Source: Gemmatirosa kalamazoonensis (lineage in GTDB: Bacteria; Gemmatimonadota; Gemmatimonadetes; Gemmatimonadales; Gemmatimonadaceae). Taken from it: a DNA stretch of 64,000 bases. Of this stretch, positions 48,609-57,046 are shown one piece after another; positions within the stretch are counted from its first letter, which is position 1, and each line of letters begins with the position of its first letter. The notes beneath the pieces were generated by a model that ran no database searches, was not told the origin of the DNA, and saw nothing but the letters and a program-made list of their open reading frames with translations. The stretch spans positions 434,001 through 498,000 of the forward strand of contig NZ_CP007129.1 in NCBI RefSeq assembly GCF_000522985.1, in the 5' to 3' direction. Both the position numbers and the translations under genes were made by a program.

Positions 48609-51332
48609 ATGCCCGTGTCCCGCCTCGCCATCGCGCTCGTGGTCGTGCCGTCGCTCGTCGGCGCGCAGGCCACGTCGTCCGTGCATCCCACGCCGCCGCC
48701 GGTCGCCGCCGCCGCGCACCGCACGAGCCCCATCGCGCTCGACGGGCGCCTCGACGAGGCCGCGTGGCGCGCCGCGACGCCGATCACCGGGCTGCGGCAG
48801 TACCAGCCCGCCGAGGGCGAGCCGGCGGCGCTCGCCACCGAGGTGCGCGTGCTGTACGACGACGACGCGCTGTACGTCGGCGCGCGCATGAGCGATCCGT
48901 TAGGCGCCGCCGGCGTGCGCGCGCCGCTCGCCCGCCGCGACCAGCTGCTCGACGGCAGCGGCGACAACGGGTCGTTCAACTCGCTCACGACCGACAAGCT
49001 CGCGATCGTCCTCGACCCGTACCACAACCACATCGACGAGGTGTGGTTCGAGGTGAACCCGGCGGGCGTGCGCGGCGAGTCGTACAGCGGCGACGGGTCG
49101 TGGGATCCCGTGTGGGAGGCCGCGGCGCGCATCGACTCCGCGGGGTGGACCGCGGAGCTGCGCATCCCGTACTCGCAGCTCCGCTTCGCGCGCGGGTCGG
49201 CGCCGCAGACGTGGGGGCTGCAGGTGTGGCGCTACGTCGACCGGCTCAACGAGCGCGACATGTGGGCGTACCGTCCGCGCGATGCGACCGGCGGCGCCGC
49301 GTTCTACGGTCACCTCACCGGGCTCGCGATCCCCGAGCGGCCGCGCGGCGTGGAGCTCATGCCGTACGTCGTGTCGCGCGGCCAGTTCCGCTACGCGGCG
49401 CCGGGCAACCCGTACCACGGCGGCAGCGCCCTCGGCGCGCGCGTCGGCGGCGACGTGAAGTACCTCGTGACGTCGAACCTCACGCTCGACGCGACGCTGA
49501 ACCCCGACTTCGGCCAGGTGGAGGTCGACCCGGCGACGTTGAACCTGTCCGCGTTCGAGACGTTCTACGACGAGAAGCGGCCGTTCTTCGTCGCCGGACG
49601 CGGCGCGTTCTCGTTCAGCGGGATGAGCTGCTACTTCTGCAGCAACACGTCGAGCCTCAGCGTGTTCTACTCGCGGCGCATCGGGCGGCCGCCGCAGCTC
49701 AACGGGTGGGTCGACGACCGCGCCGCGTTCGACGACACGCCCGGGGACGCGACGATCCTCGGCGCGGCGAAGCTCACCGGGCGCACGAGCTCCGGCTACA
49801 CCGTGGGCGTGCTCGACGCCGTGACGAGCCGCGAGACGGCGCGCTACATGCCCCTGCCTAACGGGCCGGAGCGGCGGCAGCTCGTCGAGCCGCTCGCGAA
49901 CTACTTCGTGGGGCGCGTGAAGAAGGATCTGCGGCGCGGCGCGACGACGATCGGCGTGATCGCCACGTCGACGGCGCGCCGGCTCGAGGGCGACACCGTC
50001 GTCGTCGACCGGCTGCACACGCACGCCGAGGCGGTGGGGCTCGACTGGAACCACACCTGGCACCAGCGCGCCTACGGGTGGCGCGGCGGCGTCGTGGTGT
50101 CGAACGTCGCCGGGTCCGCGGCGTCGATCGCGCGCGTCGAGCGGTCGAGCGCGCACTACTTCCAGCGCCCCGGGCGCGAGGTCACGGGCGACGGGCTGTT
50201 CGACGCGTCGTACGACACGCTCGCCACCGCGCTGCGCGGCTACGGGCTCTACACGCGGCTCGCGAAGCAGAGTGGGCGCTGGCTCTGGGAGACGGCGCAG
50301 AACTGGCGCAGCCCCGGGTTCGAGGTGAACGACCTCGCGTTCCTCGGCCGCGCGGACTACCGGTGGATGAACGCGAACCTCGGGCAGCAGTACACGCGTC
50401 CGACGCGCTGGTACCGCAACATCTTCTGGACGATCGGCGGGCAGCAGGAGCTCGACTACGACGGGAACCGCACCGACCTGCAGGCGCAGGCGTACTACGG
50501 CATGGAGCTCCCGAACTACTGGAACCTGCGCACGTTCGTCATCCACCACCCGACCGTGTTCGACGACCGCCTCACGCGCGGTGGGCCGACGGTGAAGCGC
50601 GCCGGCTACGACTTCCTGCACCTGCAGCTCTCCACCGACGCGCGGCGCCGCGCCGTGTTCGATCTCAGCGTCGAGCCGTCGCGCGGCATCGATGTGACGT
50701 CGCACGGCCTGACGGTGCAGCCGGGGATGGCGCTGAAGCCGGCGGCGAACGTGTTCGTGCAGGTGCAGCCGACGTACAACGCGGGCGACGATCCGGCACA
50801 GTACGTCACCGCGGTGACCGATCCGACGGCGACCGCGTTCGGCGGCACGCGCTACGTGTTCGCCGGCATCCACACGCGCACGCTGTCGCTCGACACGCGC
50901 GTGAACTGGACGTTCCGCCCCGACGTCACGCTGCAGCTGTTCGCGCAGCCGTTCTTCGCGAGCGGCGACTACCGCGCGTTCCGCGAGTTCGCCGCGCCGC
51001 GCACGGTGCGCACGCTCGACTACGGGCGCGACGTCGGCACGGTCTCGCGCGACGGGGCGACGCGTGTATACACCGTAGACCCCGACGGGACGGGCCCGGC
51101 CCGCGCCTTCGACATCGCCGACCCGAACTTCACCCAGCGCTCGCTGCGCGGCACGGCAGTGCTGCGGTGGGAGTATCGCCCCGGCTCCGCGGCCTACCTG
51201 GTGTGGACCCAGCAGCGCTTCGGCGCCACGGCCGACGGCACGCTCGACCTGCCGCACGAGTCGAGCGCGCTGTTCCGCGACCGGCCGGAGAACGTGTTTC
51301 TCGTGAAGGTCACGTACTGGGTGGGCCGATGA
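48609..51332 (+). CDS. DUF5916 outer-membrane protein with N-terminal CBM9-like domain
   Basis: A 907-residue exported protein. A signal peptide (MPVSRLAIALVVVPSLVGAQ) is followed by a carbohydrate-binding-like family 9 sandwich (about residues 38-220: SPIALDGRLDEAAWRAATPI, GLQVWRYVDRLNERDMWAY). The long DUF5916 region (YVVSRGQFRYAAPG, TLDATLNPDFGQVEVDPATL, SAFETFYDEKRPFFVAGRGA) ends as a beta barrel with aromatic-rich strands up to NVFLVKVTYWVG. The VEVDPATLNLSAFET-FYDEKRPFF segment is the family hallmark. Role unknown; probably glycan- or polymer-related at the outer membrane. ATG 48609 is set by the signal peptide; no Shine-Dalgarno is visible. Confidence 0.9.
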   Translation: MPVSRLAIALVVVPSLVGAQATSSVHPTPPPVAAAAHRTSPIALDGRLDEAAWRAATPITGLRQYQPAEGEPAALATEVRVLYDDDALYVGARMSDPLGAAGVRAPLARRDQLLDGSGDNGSFNSLTTDKLAIVLDPYHNHIDEVWFEVNPAGVRGESYSGDGSWDPVWEAAARIDSAGWTAELRIPYSQLRFARGSAPQTWGLQVWRYVDRLNERDMWAYRPRDATGGAAFYGHLTGLAIPERPRGVELMPYVVSRGQFRYAAPGNPYHGGSALGARVGGDVKYLVTSNLTLDATLNPDFGQVEVDPATLNLSAFETFYDEKRPFFVAGRGAFSFSGMSCYFCSNTSSLSVFYSRRIGRPPQLNGWVDDRAAFDDTPGDATILGAAKLTGRTSSGYTVGVLDAVTSRETARYMPLPNGPERRQLVEPLANYFVGRVKKDLRRGATTIGVIATSTARRLEGDTVVVDRLHTHAEAVGLDWNHTWHQRAYGWRGGVVVSNVAGSAASIARVERSSAHYFQRPGREVTGDGLFDASYDTLATALRGYGLYTRLAKQSGRWLWETAQNWRSPGFEVNDLAFLGRADYRWMNANLGQQYTRPTRWYRNIFWTIGGQQELDYDGNRTDLQAQAYYGMELPNYWNLRTFVIHHPTVFDDRLTRGGPTVKRAGYDFLHLQLSTDARRRAVFDLSVEPSRGIDVTSHGLTVQPGMALKPAANVFVQVQPTYNAGDDPAQYVTAVTDPTATAFGGTRYVFAGIHTRTLSLDTRVNWTFRPDVTLQLFAQPFFASGDYRAFREFAAPRTVRTLDYGRDVGTVSRDGATRVYTVDPDGTGPARAFDIADPNFTQRSLRGTAVLRWEYRPGSAAYLVWTQQRFGATADGTLDLPHESSALFRDRPENVFLVKVTYWVGR

Positions 51333-51333
51333 A

Positions 51334-51570
51334 ACGGTTCTGGTGAGGCGGTTCTGGTGAGGCGGTTCTGGTGAGGCGGTTCTGATACGGCGGGAGGGGC
51401 GGGTGAGGCGGGGCGGGTGCGGCGGGGCTGTAAAGGCGGTTCCGGAACGGCGACCAGTCGCTCTTCCAGCAGCGCCGTATCGGCTTCGCCGTATCAGCCC
51501 CTCCCGCCTCACCAGAACCGCACGATCAGAACCGCACGATCAGAACCGCCTCACCAGAACCGCCTCATCG
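51334..51570. repeat. Inverted array of GGCGGTTCTGGTGA-type units
   Basis: The left part (51334-51390) has four GGTTCTGGTGAGGC units; the right part (51510-51570) has CCAGAACCGCC and CGATCAGAACCGCA units in reverse. The centre has shorter GC-rich inverted segments (CGGCGGGAGGGGCGGG and CCCCTCCCGCC). It fills the whole 239-base gap between the convergent DUF5916 and cupin genes. Confidence 0.82.
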
Positions 51571-51571
51571 A

Positions 51572-52024
51572 TCAGTGCTCCGGCGCCTTCACCGTCACGT
51601 AGCGGATCGATGCGCCGGGCGCGACCTGCACCTGGTGCGGCATCCCGGCGGGAATCACGAGAAGATCCCCCACGGCGACGCGCTGCGCGTTCGCGCCGAC
51701 GAGCTGGCCGCCGCGCGTCTCGCCCGGCGTCTCCTCGTGCCCGCCCTGGTACTGGCCGCCTAACAGCACCGTCGCCGAGCCGGCCTGCACGAGCATCACG
51801 TCGGTCCACCGCGCGTGCATCTCGGGGCCCGCGGTCGCGTCGCGCGTCACGAGCACGTACTGGTAGCTCCCGCGGTCGCCGAGGACCTTCGCGACGGACT
51901 TCGCGGTGCGGAGCGAGTCGGCCGTGCGCGCGAGCGCGCCGGCGGAGTAGTACTCGGCGCGCGCCTGCGCGGCGGCGGGCGAGGCGAGGAGCAGGGCGGG
52001 GGCGGCGGCGAGCAGGTGGCGCAT
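51572..52024 (-). CDS. Exported cupin-domain protein
   Basis: A 150-residue protein with a signal peptide (MRHLLAAAPALLLASPAAAQ) and a single cupin barrel. SYQYVLVTRDATAGPEMHARWTDV near residue 55 holds the first cupin motif (His near 70), and VAVGDLLVIPAGMPHQVQVA near 120 the second (Pro, His). Only some of the usual metal ligands are visible. Function unknown; it is oriented away from the adjacent PEP-CTERM gene with which it shares the same strand. Confidence 0.82.
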   Translation of the reverse strand: MRHLLAAAPALLLASPAAAQARAEYYSAGALARTADSLRTAKSVAKVLGDRGSYQYVLVTRDATAGPEMHARWTDVMLVQAGSATVLLGGQYQGGHEETPGETRGGQLVGANAQRVAVGDLLVIPAGMPHQVQVAPGASIRYVTVKAPEH

Positions 52025-52100
52025 GGCAGACGGTGCGGAAGGCGGCCGGTGTCCGAGTCGTAACATAGCGATGCACGCGTGCCGAATCGTCGATGGTCGC

Positions 52101-52955
52101 CTAACGGCCGGCCACCGGGCCCACTCGGCATCGGCGGCGTCGCGTGACGACCACGCCGACGGCGAGCATTCCCGTGCCGACCAGCAGCCCCGGCGCGGGC
52201 TCCGGCGCGGTCGCCGTGGGCAACCCCTGATAGCGGGCACCCGACCCCGTCGTGTAGGTCACCGACGACGTGATGTCGTTCCCTGCGGCGTCGAAGAATG
52301 TCAGCCCGGTGATCAGCCCCGTGTGCGACGCGTCGGTGATCGTCGTGCCCGAGAAGGGAGCGAGCGTCGGGTATGACGGGTTCGCGATCGTCGCGAACGC
52401 GCTGATCTGATACGACAGGGTGAGCAGGCCCGTGCTCGGGATCTCGCAGCTCACGCTCCGGCCCTGCGAGAAGGAGCCGGCGGCGTACGAGGCGAGGTAA
52501 TCGTTCGTGCAGAAGTACGCGCCCCCGACCGTCAGCTCGGAGGTGAACGCGTTCGGGCCGAGCCCCATGTACGAGCTGCCCTGCGTCCACGTCTCCTGCA
52601 GGGAGACGACCACGGTGCTCGGCCGCACGCCGGTGAAGACCAGTGGGTCGTCGAGTCGCCCGAGCGCGCTCATGGTGAGGTACTGGATCGACGGCAGCGC
52701 GCTGGTGGCATCGACCTCGGCGAACACGTGCAGCGCGCCGAAGCTCGCGTCCCAGTTCCCCACGCCGTTCGCACCGGGCCCGGTGCAGATCGTCTGTCCG
52801 ATCGGGGCGACGACGGTCGCGATGGGGTTGCTGCAGTTCGGCGCGAAGTCGAACCCGTTGCCACCGGCCGCGCCCGAGAGGACCTGGCCCCTCGCGGTGC
52901 ACGGGACGACCAGCGCAAGCGTGACGATCGTGGAACCGACGATGCTGTGGCGCAT
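52101..52955 (-). CDS. PEP-CTERM sorting-signal secreted protein
   Basis: A 284-residue exported protein with a signal peptide (residues 1-23, TLALVVPCTARGQ) and a C-terminal PEP-CTERM signal: TAPEPAPGLLVGTGMLAVGV, then the basic RRRRCR end. The mature chain is Ser/Thr/Gly-rich beta-type sequence with few charges (GGNGFDFAPNCSNPIATVVA, SSYMGLGPNAFTSELTVGGA). It is the second such protein in the window and, like the first, lacks a nearby exosortase. ATG 52955. Confidence 0.87.
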   Translation of the reverse strand: MRHSIVGSTIVTLALVVPCTARGQVLSGAAGGNGFDFAPNCSNPIATVVAPIGQTICTGPGANGVGNWDASFGALHVFAEVDATSALPSIQYLTMSALGRLDDPLVFTGVRPSTVVVSLQETWTQGSSYMGLGPNAFTSELTVGGAYFCTNDYLASYAAGSFSQGRSVSCEIPSTGLLTLSYQISAFATIANPSYPTLAPFSGTTITDASHTGLITGLTFFDAAGNDITSSVTYTTGSGARYQGLPTATAPEPAPGLLVGTGMLAVGVVVTRRRRCRVGPVAGR

Positions 52956-53042
52956 GTCTCACCCCCAGGGAACTCGGTGGCGTGCGTGCAGACCGGCCCA
53001 TGATGACGCAGCGGCAAACCCTGCGCGTTCCTCGACCGTTCG

Positions 53043-53522
53043 TCAATCGTTCGTCGGCGCGCGCAGCATCGCCTCGACGAGGTCCGCGGCGCGGGCGAGC
53101 GTCTCACGCTCCTCCGGCGTCAGCGCGTCGACCTGCGCGGCGAGCGTCGCGACGCGGCGTGCGCGGCCGGCCGCGAGCAGGCGCTGGCCCTTCGCGGTCG
53201 CGCGCACGCGCACCACGCGCCCATCGGTGGGATCGGGGTCGCGCGCCACGAGTCCCTGCGCCTCCAGCGCCGCGACGAGCCGCGTCATCGTCGGCGGCCG
53301 CACCTGCTCGGCGGCGGCGAGCTCGCCGAGCGTGCGCGGGCCGCCGAACACGACGACGGAGAGCGCCGAGAGGCGCGGCGCGGTGAGCCCCGTGCGCACG
53401 TCCTCGCGGCGCAGCGACCGCAGGAGGTGGATCGCCGCCGAGTGCAGCCGGTCGGCGACCGCGACGGCGGTGTCGTCGGCCGGCGGGAGAACGGGGTGGG
53501 ATCTTGCGCGTCGCGTCGCCAC
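53043..53522 (-). CDS. MarR-family transcriptional regulator
   Basis: A 159-residue winged-helix repressor. LTAPRLSALSVVVFGGPRTLG near residue 47 and LAAAEQVRPPTMTRLVAALE near 70 form the helix-turn-helix; GLVARDPDPTDGRVVRVRAT near 92 is the wing, with the family's D-x-R pair. Divergent from a VOC protein gene across 56 bases that contain a TTAGC-AAA-GCTAA dyad, so it probably represses that gene and itself, as is usual for such pairs. The ligand is unknown. Confidence 0.92.
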   Translation of the reverse strand: MATRRARSHPVLPPADDTAVAVADRLHSAAIHLLRSLRREDVRTGLTAPRLSALSVVVFGGPRTLGELAAAEQVRPPTMTRLVAALEAQGLVARDPDPTDGRVVRVRATAKGQRLLAAGRARRVATLAAQVDALTPEERETLARAADLVEAMLRAPTND

Positions 53523-53545
53523 GGTGCATCATCCTCGCGAGTTAC

Positions 53546-53558
53546 TTAGCAAAGCTAA
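53546..53558. promoter_or_regulatory. Likely MarR operator, TTAGC-AAA-GCTAA
   Basis: TTAGC (53546-53550) and GCTAA (53554-53558) form a perfect dyad within an AT-rich patch (AGTTACTTAGCAAAGCTAAC) that contrasts with the GC-rich surroundings. It lies midway between the divergent marR and VOC starts, the expected place for a MarR dimer. It also overlaps the likely -10 regions. Confidence 0.6.
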
Positions 53559-53578
53559 CTATCTGCGCGGGAGGGGCA

Positions 53579-53986
53579 ATGACCTCGTCGGCAGCGGTGA
53601 CGGCGCCGGTGGCGCCGGAGCGCATCGGTCAGATCTCGGTGCTCGTGCAGGACGTGGAGCGCGCCACGGCGTTCTACCGCGACGTGCTCGGCCTGCGCTT
53701 CCTATTCTCGGCGCCGCCGGGACTCGCGTTCTTCGACTGCGGCGGCGTGCGGCTCATGCTGAGCCGCCCCGAGGGGGAGAGCGGCGGGACGTCGGTGCTG
53801 TACTACCTCGTGCCCGACATCCGCGCCGCGTACGATACCCTCGCCGCCCGCGGCGTCACGTTCGTCGACGAGCCGCACCTCATCGCGCGCATGCCCGACC
53901 ACGACCTGTGGATGGTGTTCCTGCGCGACAGCGAGGGGAACACGGTCGGGCTCATGAGCGAGGTGCGGCCGCCAGCGCCGCGTTAG
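53579..53986 (+). CDS. VOC (glyoxalase/dioxygenase superfamily) protein
   Basis: A 135-residue protein of the vicinal-oxygen-chelate superfamily. It has two beta-alpha-beta-beta-beta modules: QISVLVQDVERATAFYRDVL (residues 20-40) with GLAFFDCGGVRLMLSRPEG, and VLYYLVPDIRAAYDTLAARG (about 75) with LWMVFLRDSEGNTVGLMSEV. The conserved Glu of the last strand is present. This could be a small dioxygenase, lyase or resistance protein; the divergent MarR regulator favours detoxification of a small compound. ATG 53579 with GAGGGG six bases upstream. Its TAG stop lies in GTTAGGC, ten bases from the convergent peptidase gene's stop. Confidence 0.87.
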   Translation: MTSSAAVTAPVAPERIGQISVLVQDVERATAFYRDVLGLRFLFSAPPGLAFFDCGGVRLMLSRPEGESGGTSVLYYLVPDIRAAYDTLAARGVTFVDEPHLIARMPDHDLWMVFLRDSEGNTVGLMSEVRPPAPR

Positions 53987-53996
53987 GCCGCGCCGC

Positions 53997-55712
53997 TCAG
54001 CGCATCATCGAGTCCCGCTTCGCCTTGAACTCCGTGCCCGGCTTCCACGTCGGCATCGCGTCCTGCTGCGCCACGAGGTAGCCGACGCGGAACAGCGCGC
54101 GCAGGTCGTCCACCGCGCCGGCGAAGTCCCAGCCGGGCTTCACGTCGTCCGACGGCTTGTGGTAGTCGGTCTCGTCGAACGTCTGCCGCCGCTTGAGCCC
54201 CGTGCCGGCCGGCTGCCCCACCGCGTCGACGCCGATCTCCGTGTAGAGCGCGGGGACGCCCTGCTTCGCGAACTCGAAGTGGTCGGAGCGGTAGTAGAAC
54301 CCCTTCTGCGGCTCGGCGTCCGGCGTGATCGTGCGCCCGTCGGCCGTGAGCACGCGGCGCAGCACGTCGTCGAGCGTCGAGTTCCCGAGCCCGATGACGA
54401 TCATGTCGCGCGTCCGTCCCCACGGGTTCAGCTCGTCCATGTTGATGTCCGCCGCCGTCTTCGCGAGCGGGTAGAGCGGATGCGTCGCGTAGTACTTCGC
54501 GCCGAGCAGCCCCTTCTCCTCGCCGGTGACGGAGACGAACAGGATCGAGCGCCGCGGCGCCGGCTGCAGCCCCTTGAACGCCTTCGCCAGCTCCAGCAGC
54601 CCCGCAGTTCCCGTCGCGTTGTCGAGCGCGCCGTTGAAGATCTGATCGCCCTGCGCCGTCGTGTCGCGGCCGAGGTGATCCCAGTGCGCGGTGTAGATCA
54701 CGTACTCGTCCTTCCTGTCCGTCCCCTCGAGCTTCGCGACGACGTTCTTCGAGCGCACCCTGCGTACGGCGATCTTCACGTCGAACGTCGCCTTCGCGTT
54801 CAGCGCCACGGGGCGGAAGTCCTTGCGCGTCGCGGCGGCCTTCAGCGAGTCGAGATTCTGCCCCGCGGCGGCGAACAGCTCGCGCGCCTTGTCGACGGTG
54901 ATCCACCCCTCGGCGCCGACGCGCTTCTCCGCGTCGGGCGACGGCACGTCGAACTGCTCGGCCGCGTAGCTGCCCTTCACGACCTCGTACGGGTAGCCGG
55001 CGGGGCCCGTCTCGTGGACGATGAGCACCGCGGCGGCGCCCTTCTGCGTCGCGATCTCGTACTTGTACGTCCAGCGGCCGTAGTACGTCATCGCCTTGCC
55101 GTGGAACATCGTCGAGTCGAGCCGCTCCATGTCGCCTAACGGCGCACCCGGCGCCGGCACCGCGGGATCGTTCACGAGCATGACGATCGTCTTGCCGCGC
55201 ACGTCGACGTCCTTGTAATCGTCCCACCCGTACTCCGGCGCGACGACGCCGTAGCCGACGAACACCACGTCCGACGCGTCGATCCTCGTCTCCGGACGGT
55301 CGTGCCGCGAGTTCAGCACGTAGTCGTCGGGGAAGCGCAGCGCCATCGTCTTGCCGGCGACCGCGATCGACGCCGTGGGCCGCGACGTGTAGCCGACGAG
55401 GTCGACGTTCTGCACGTACGTGCCGTCCGGGTTGCCGGGCGCGAGCCCCAGCGACTGGAACTGCCGCGTGAGATACGCGACCGTCTTGTCCTCGCCGGGC
55501 GTGCCCGGACCGCGCCCCTCCATGGAGTCGGCGGCGAGATCCTTCACGTGGGCGAGCAGACCCTGGGCGGTGATCGCCTGCGCGGCCGATGCGACGTTAG
55601 GCGCGGTCGCGGCCGAGTCGGACGCCGCGCCGGCGGCGGATGGGGAGTCGGACGTCTTCGAGCACGCACCGACGAGCAGCGCGGCGAGGAGCACGGCGTG
55701 GTGACGGGGCAC
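53997..55712 (-). CDS. M28-family zinc aminopeptidase lipoprotein
   Basis: A 571-residue exported peptidase. The GTG start ([18 protein letters not shown]) gives a lipoprotein signal with lipobox LVGAC. A PA-like inserted domain (about residues 120-290) is followed by the M28 catalytic core: [11 protein letters not shown] (first His and Asp), [23 protein letters not shown] (catalytic Glu pair), MDELNP, and [18 protein letters not shown] (last His). A di-zinc exopeptidase acting in the periplasm or at the outer membrane. The family A palindromic repeat and the 72-base region after the start separate it from the divergent flavodoxin-like gene. Confidence 0.9.
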   Translation of the reverse strand: MPRHHAVLLAALLVGACSKTSDSPSAAGAASDSAATAPNVASAAQAITAQGLLAHVKDLAADSMEGRGPGTPGEDKTVAYLTRQFQSLGLAPGNPDGTYVQNVDLVGYTSRPTASIAVAGKTMALRFPDDYVLNSRHDRPETRIDASDVVFVGYGVVAPEYGWDDYKDVDVRGKTIVMLVNDPAVPAPGAPLGDMERLDSTMFHGKAMTYYGRWTYKYEIATQKGAAAVLIVHETGPAGYPYEVVKGSYAAEQFDVPSPDAEKRVGAEGWITVDKARELFAAAGQNLDSLKAAATRKDFRPVALNAKATFDVKIAVRRVRSKNVVAKLEGTDRKDEYVIYTAHWDHLGRDTTAQGDQIFNGALDNATGTAGLLELAKAFKGLQPAPRRSILFVSVTGEEKGLLGAKYYATHPLYPLAKTAADINMDELNPWGRTRDMIVIGLGNSTLDDVLRRVLTADGRTITPDAEPQKGFYYRSDHFEFAKQGVPALYTEIGVDAVGQPAGTGLKRRQTFDETDYHKPSDDVKPGWDFAGAVDDLRALFRVGYLVAQQDAMPTWKPGTEFKAKRDSMMR

Positions 55713-55803
55713 GAGATCGAGGGCTGGGGCCGGATGAGGGGACTGCTGCTGCAGTCTGCCCTGCTGCTCACGTCGCCGCCAGCGGCCAAGACGCGCCGGG
55801 CGG

Positions 55804-55941
55804 GGCTCCACGTACGTATTTTCGTTGGACTGAAGAGAGACTGAAGGAGGACTGAAGAAGGACCAACAATTCAGGAGTTCCTTCTTCAGTCCTCCTTCAG
55901 TCCTTGCAGTCCTCCTCCCAAGAGGACTCGTACGTGGAGCC
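55804..55941. repeat. Long palindromic repeat, family A, copy 3
   Basis: About 138 bp starting GGCTCCACGTACGT and ending CGTACGTGGAGCC, with three GACTGAAGRAG units in the left arm and three CTTCAGTCC units on the right around GGACCAAC. The last GGAG lies 6-10 bases before ATG 55947, so the repeat end supplies the ribosome binding site of the next gene. Divergent gene pair, as for copy 2. Confidence 0.9.
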
Positions 55942-55946
55942 GTGAG

Positions 55947-57032
55947 ATGCCCGACCAGCCAGCGCCAGAGACGCCGCGCGTGCGCAAGGGGCAGGGCGAC
56001 GTGAAGCTCACCCGCGAGGAGTTCGCGCGTCGGCTCGGCGAGCGGTTCTACGATCCGTCGTTCGATGCCGTGCGCGCCGAGATCGAGCGCGTCATCGACG
56101 TCGCGTGGAAGAACTACGACGAGTACCACAAGAGCCCGCGGAAGCGCAAAGCGGGCCCCGGCTTCGCCGATCCGGAGTTCGAGCTCCCCATCGAGTGGCT
56201 CGATGCGCGGCAGGCGATCCTCGACGCGCAGCGGCGGCACGACGACCCCGCGGCGCCACGCCGCATCCTCGTCGTCTGCGCCGCCGACCGCCACGACCAG
56301 ACGTGTCCCGGCGAGATGTCGAAGACGTTCCGCCTCGTCACGCTCGCGCGCGAGGTCGTGGAGGCGAGCGGTGGCATCGAGTGCGATGTGCTCGATCTGA
56401 GCCACCTCACCGCGCAGTACGGGCGTCAGATCCTGCCGTGCAAGGCGTGCGTGTCGACCGCGATGCCGCTGTGCCACTGGCCGTGCTCGTGCTACCCGAA
56501 CCACGCGATGGGGCAGGTGAACGACTGGATGAACGAGATCTACCCGCGGTGGGTCGCCGCGCACGGTGTGCTCATCGTGACGCCGGTGTACTGGTACCAG
56601 GCGCCGAGCGTGCTGAAGCTCATGATCGACCGGCTCGTGTGCGCCGACGGCGGCAACCCGGATCCGACGACGACGCACGGCAAGACGCCGGAGGAGGCGA
56701 AGGCGCTCGAGCTGAAGGGATGGGACTATCCGCGCCACCTCTCGGGCCGGCGCTTCGGCGTCGTGGCGCACGGCGACACCGAGGGCGCCGATGTGGTCCG
56801 CCGCGCGCTCACCGACTGGCTCCGCGACATGGACCTCGTGCCGGCCGAGAACCGCGCGATCCTCGACCGGTACGTCGGCTACTACGAGCCGTACGCCACG
56901 AGCCACGACGCGCTCGATCGCGACACGGCGTTCCAGGAGGAGGTGCGCAACGCCGCGCGCACGCTCGTCGACGCCGTGCGCCTGACGATCCCACGGCCCG
57001 GCGTGTCGCTGCCCGAGCCCCGGCCGAAGTAG
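55947..57032 (+). CDS. NAD(P)H-dependent oxidoreductase, flavodoxin-like
   Basis: A 361-residue protein. The flavodoxin-like FMN fold begins at [20 protein letters not shown] (about residue 105), continues through [40 protein letters not shown] (about 210) and [20 protein letters not shown] (about 272). The first 100 residues are helical and unusual for the family. The cysteine-rich segment [20 protein letters not shown] (about 158-177) may bind metal or serve as redox centre. Likely reduces quinones or other organic acceptors. ATG 55947 with the Shine-Dalgarno in the repeat end. Confidence 0.82.
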   Translation: MPDQPAPETPRVRKGQGDVKLTREEFARRLGERFYDPSFDAVRAEIERVIDVAWKNYDEYHKSPRKRKAGPGFADPEFELPIEWLDARQAILDAQRRHDDPAAPRRILVVCAADRHDQTCPGEMSKTFRLVTLAREVVEASGGIECDVLDLSHLTAQYGRQILPCKACVSTAMPLCHWPCSCYPNHAMGQVNDWMNEIYPRWVAAHGVLIVTPVYWYQAPSVLKLMIDRLVCADGGNPDPTTTHGKTPEEAKALELKGWDYPRHLSGRRFGVVAHGDTEGADVVRRALTDWLRDMDLVPAENRAILDRYVGYYEPYATSHDALDRDTAFQEEVRNAARTLVDAVRLTIPRPGVSLPEPRPK

Positions 57033-57046
57033 CGCGCCTAACGTCG

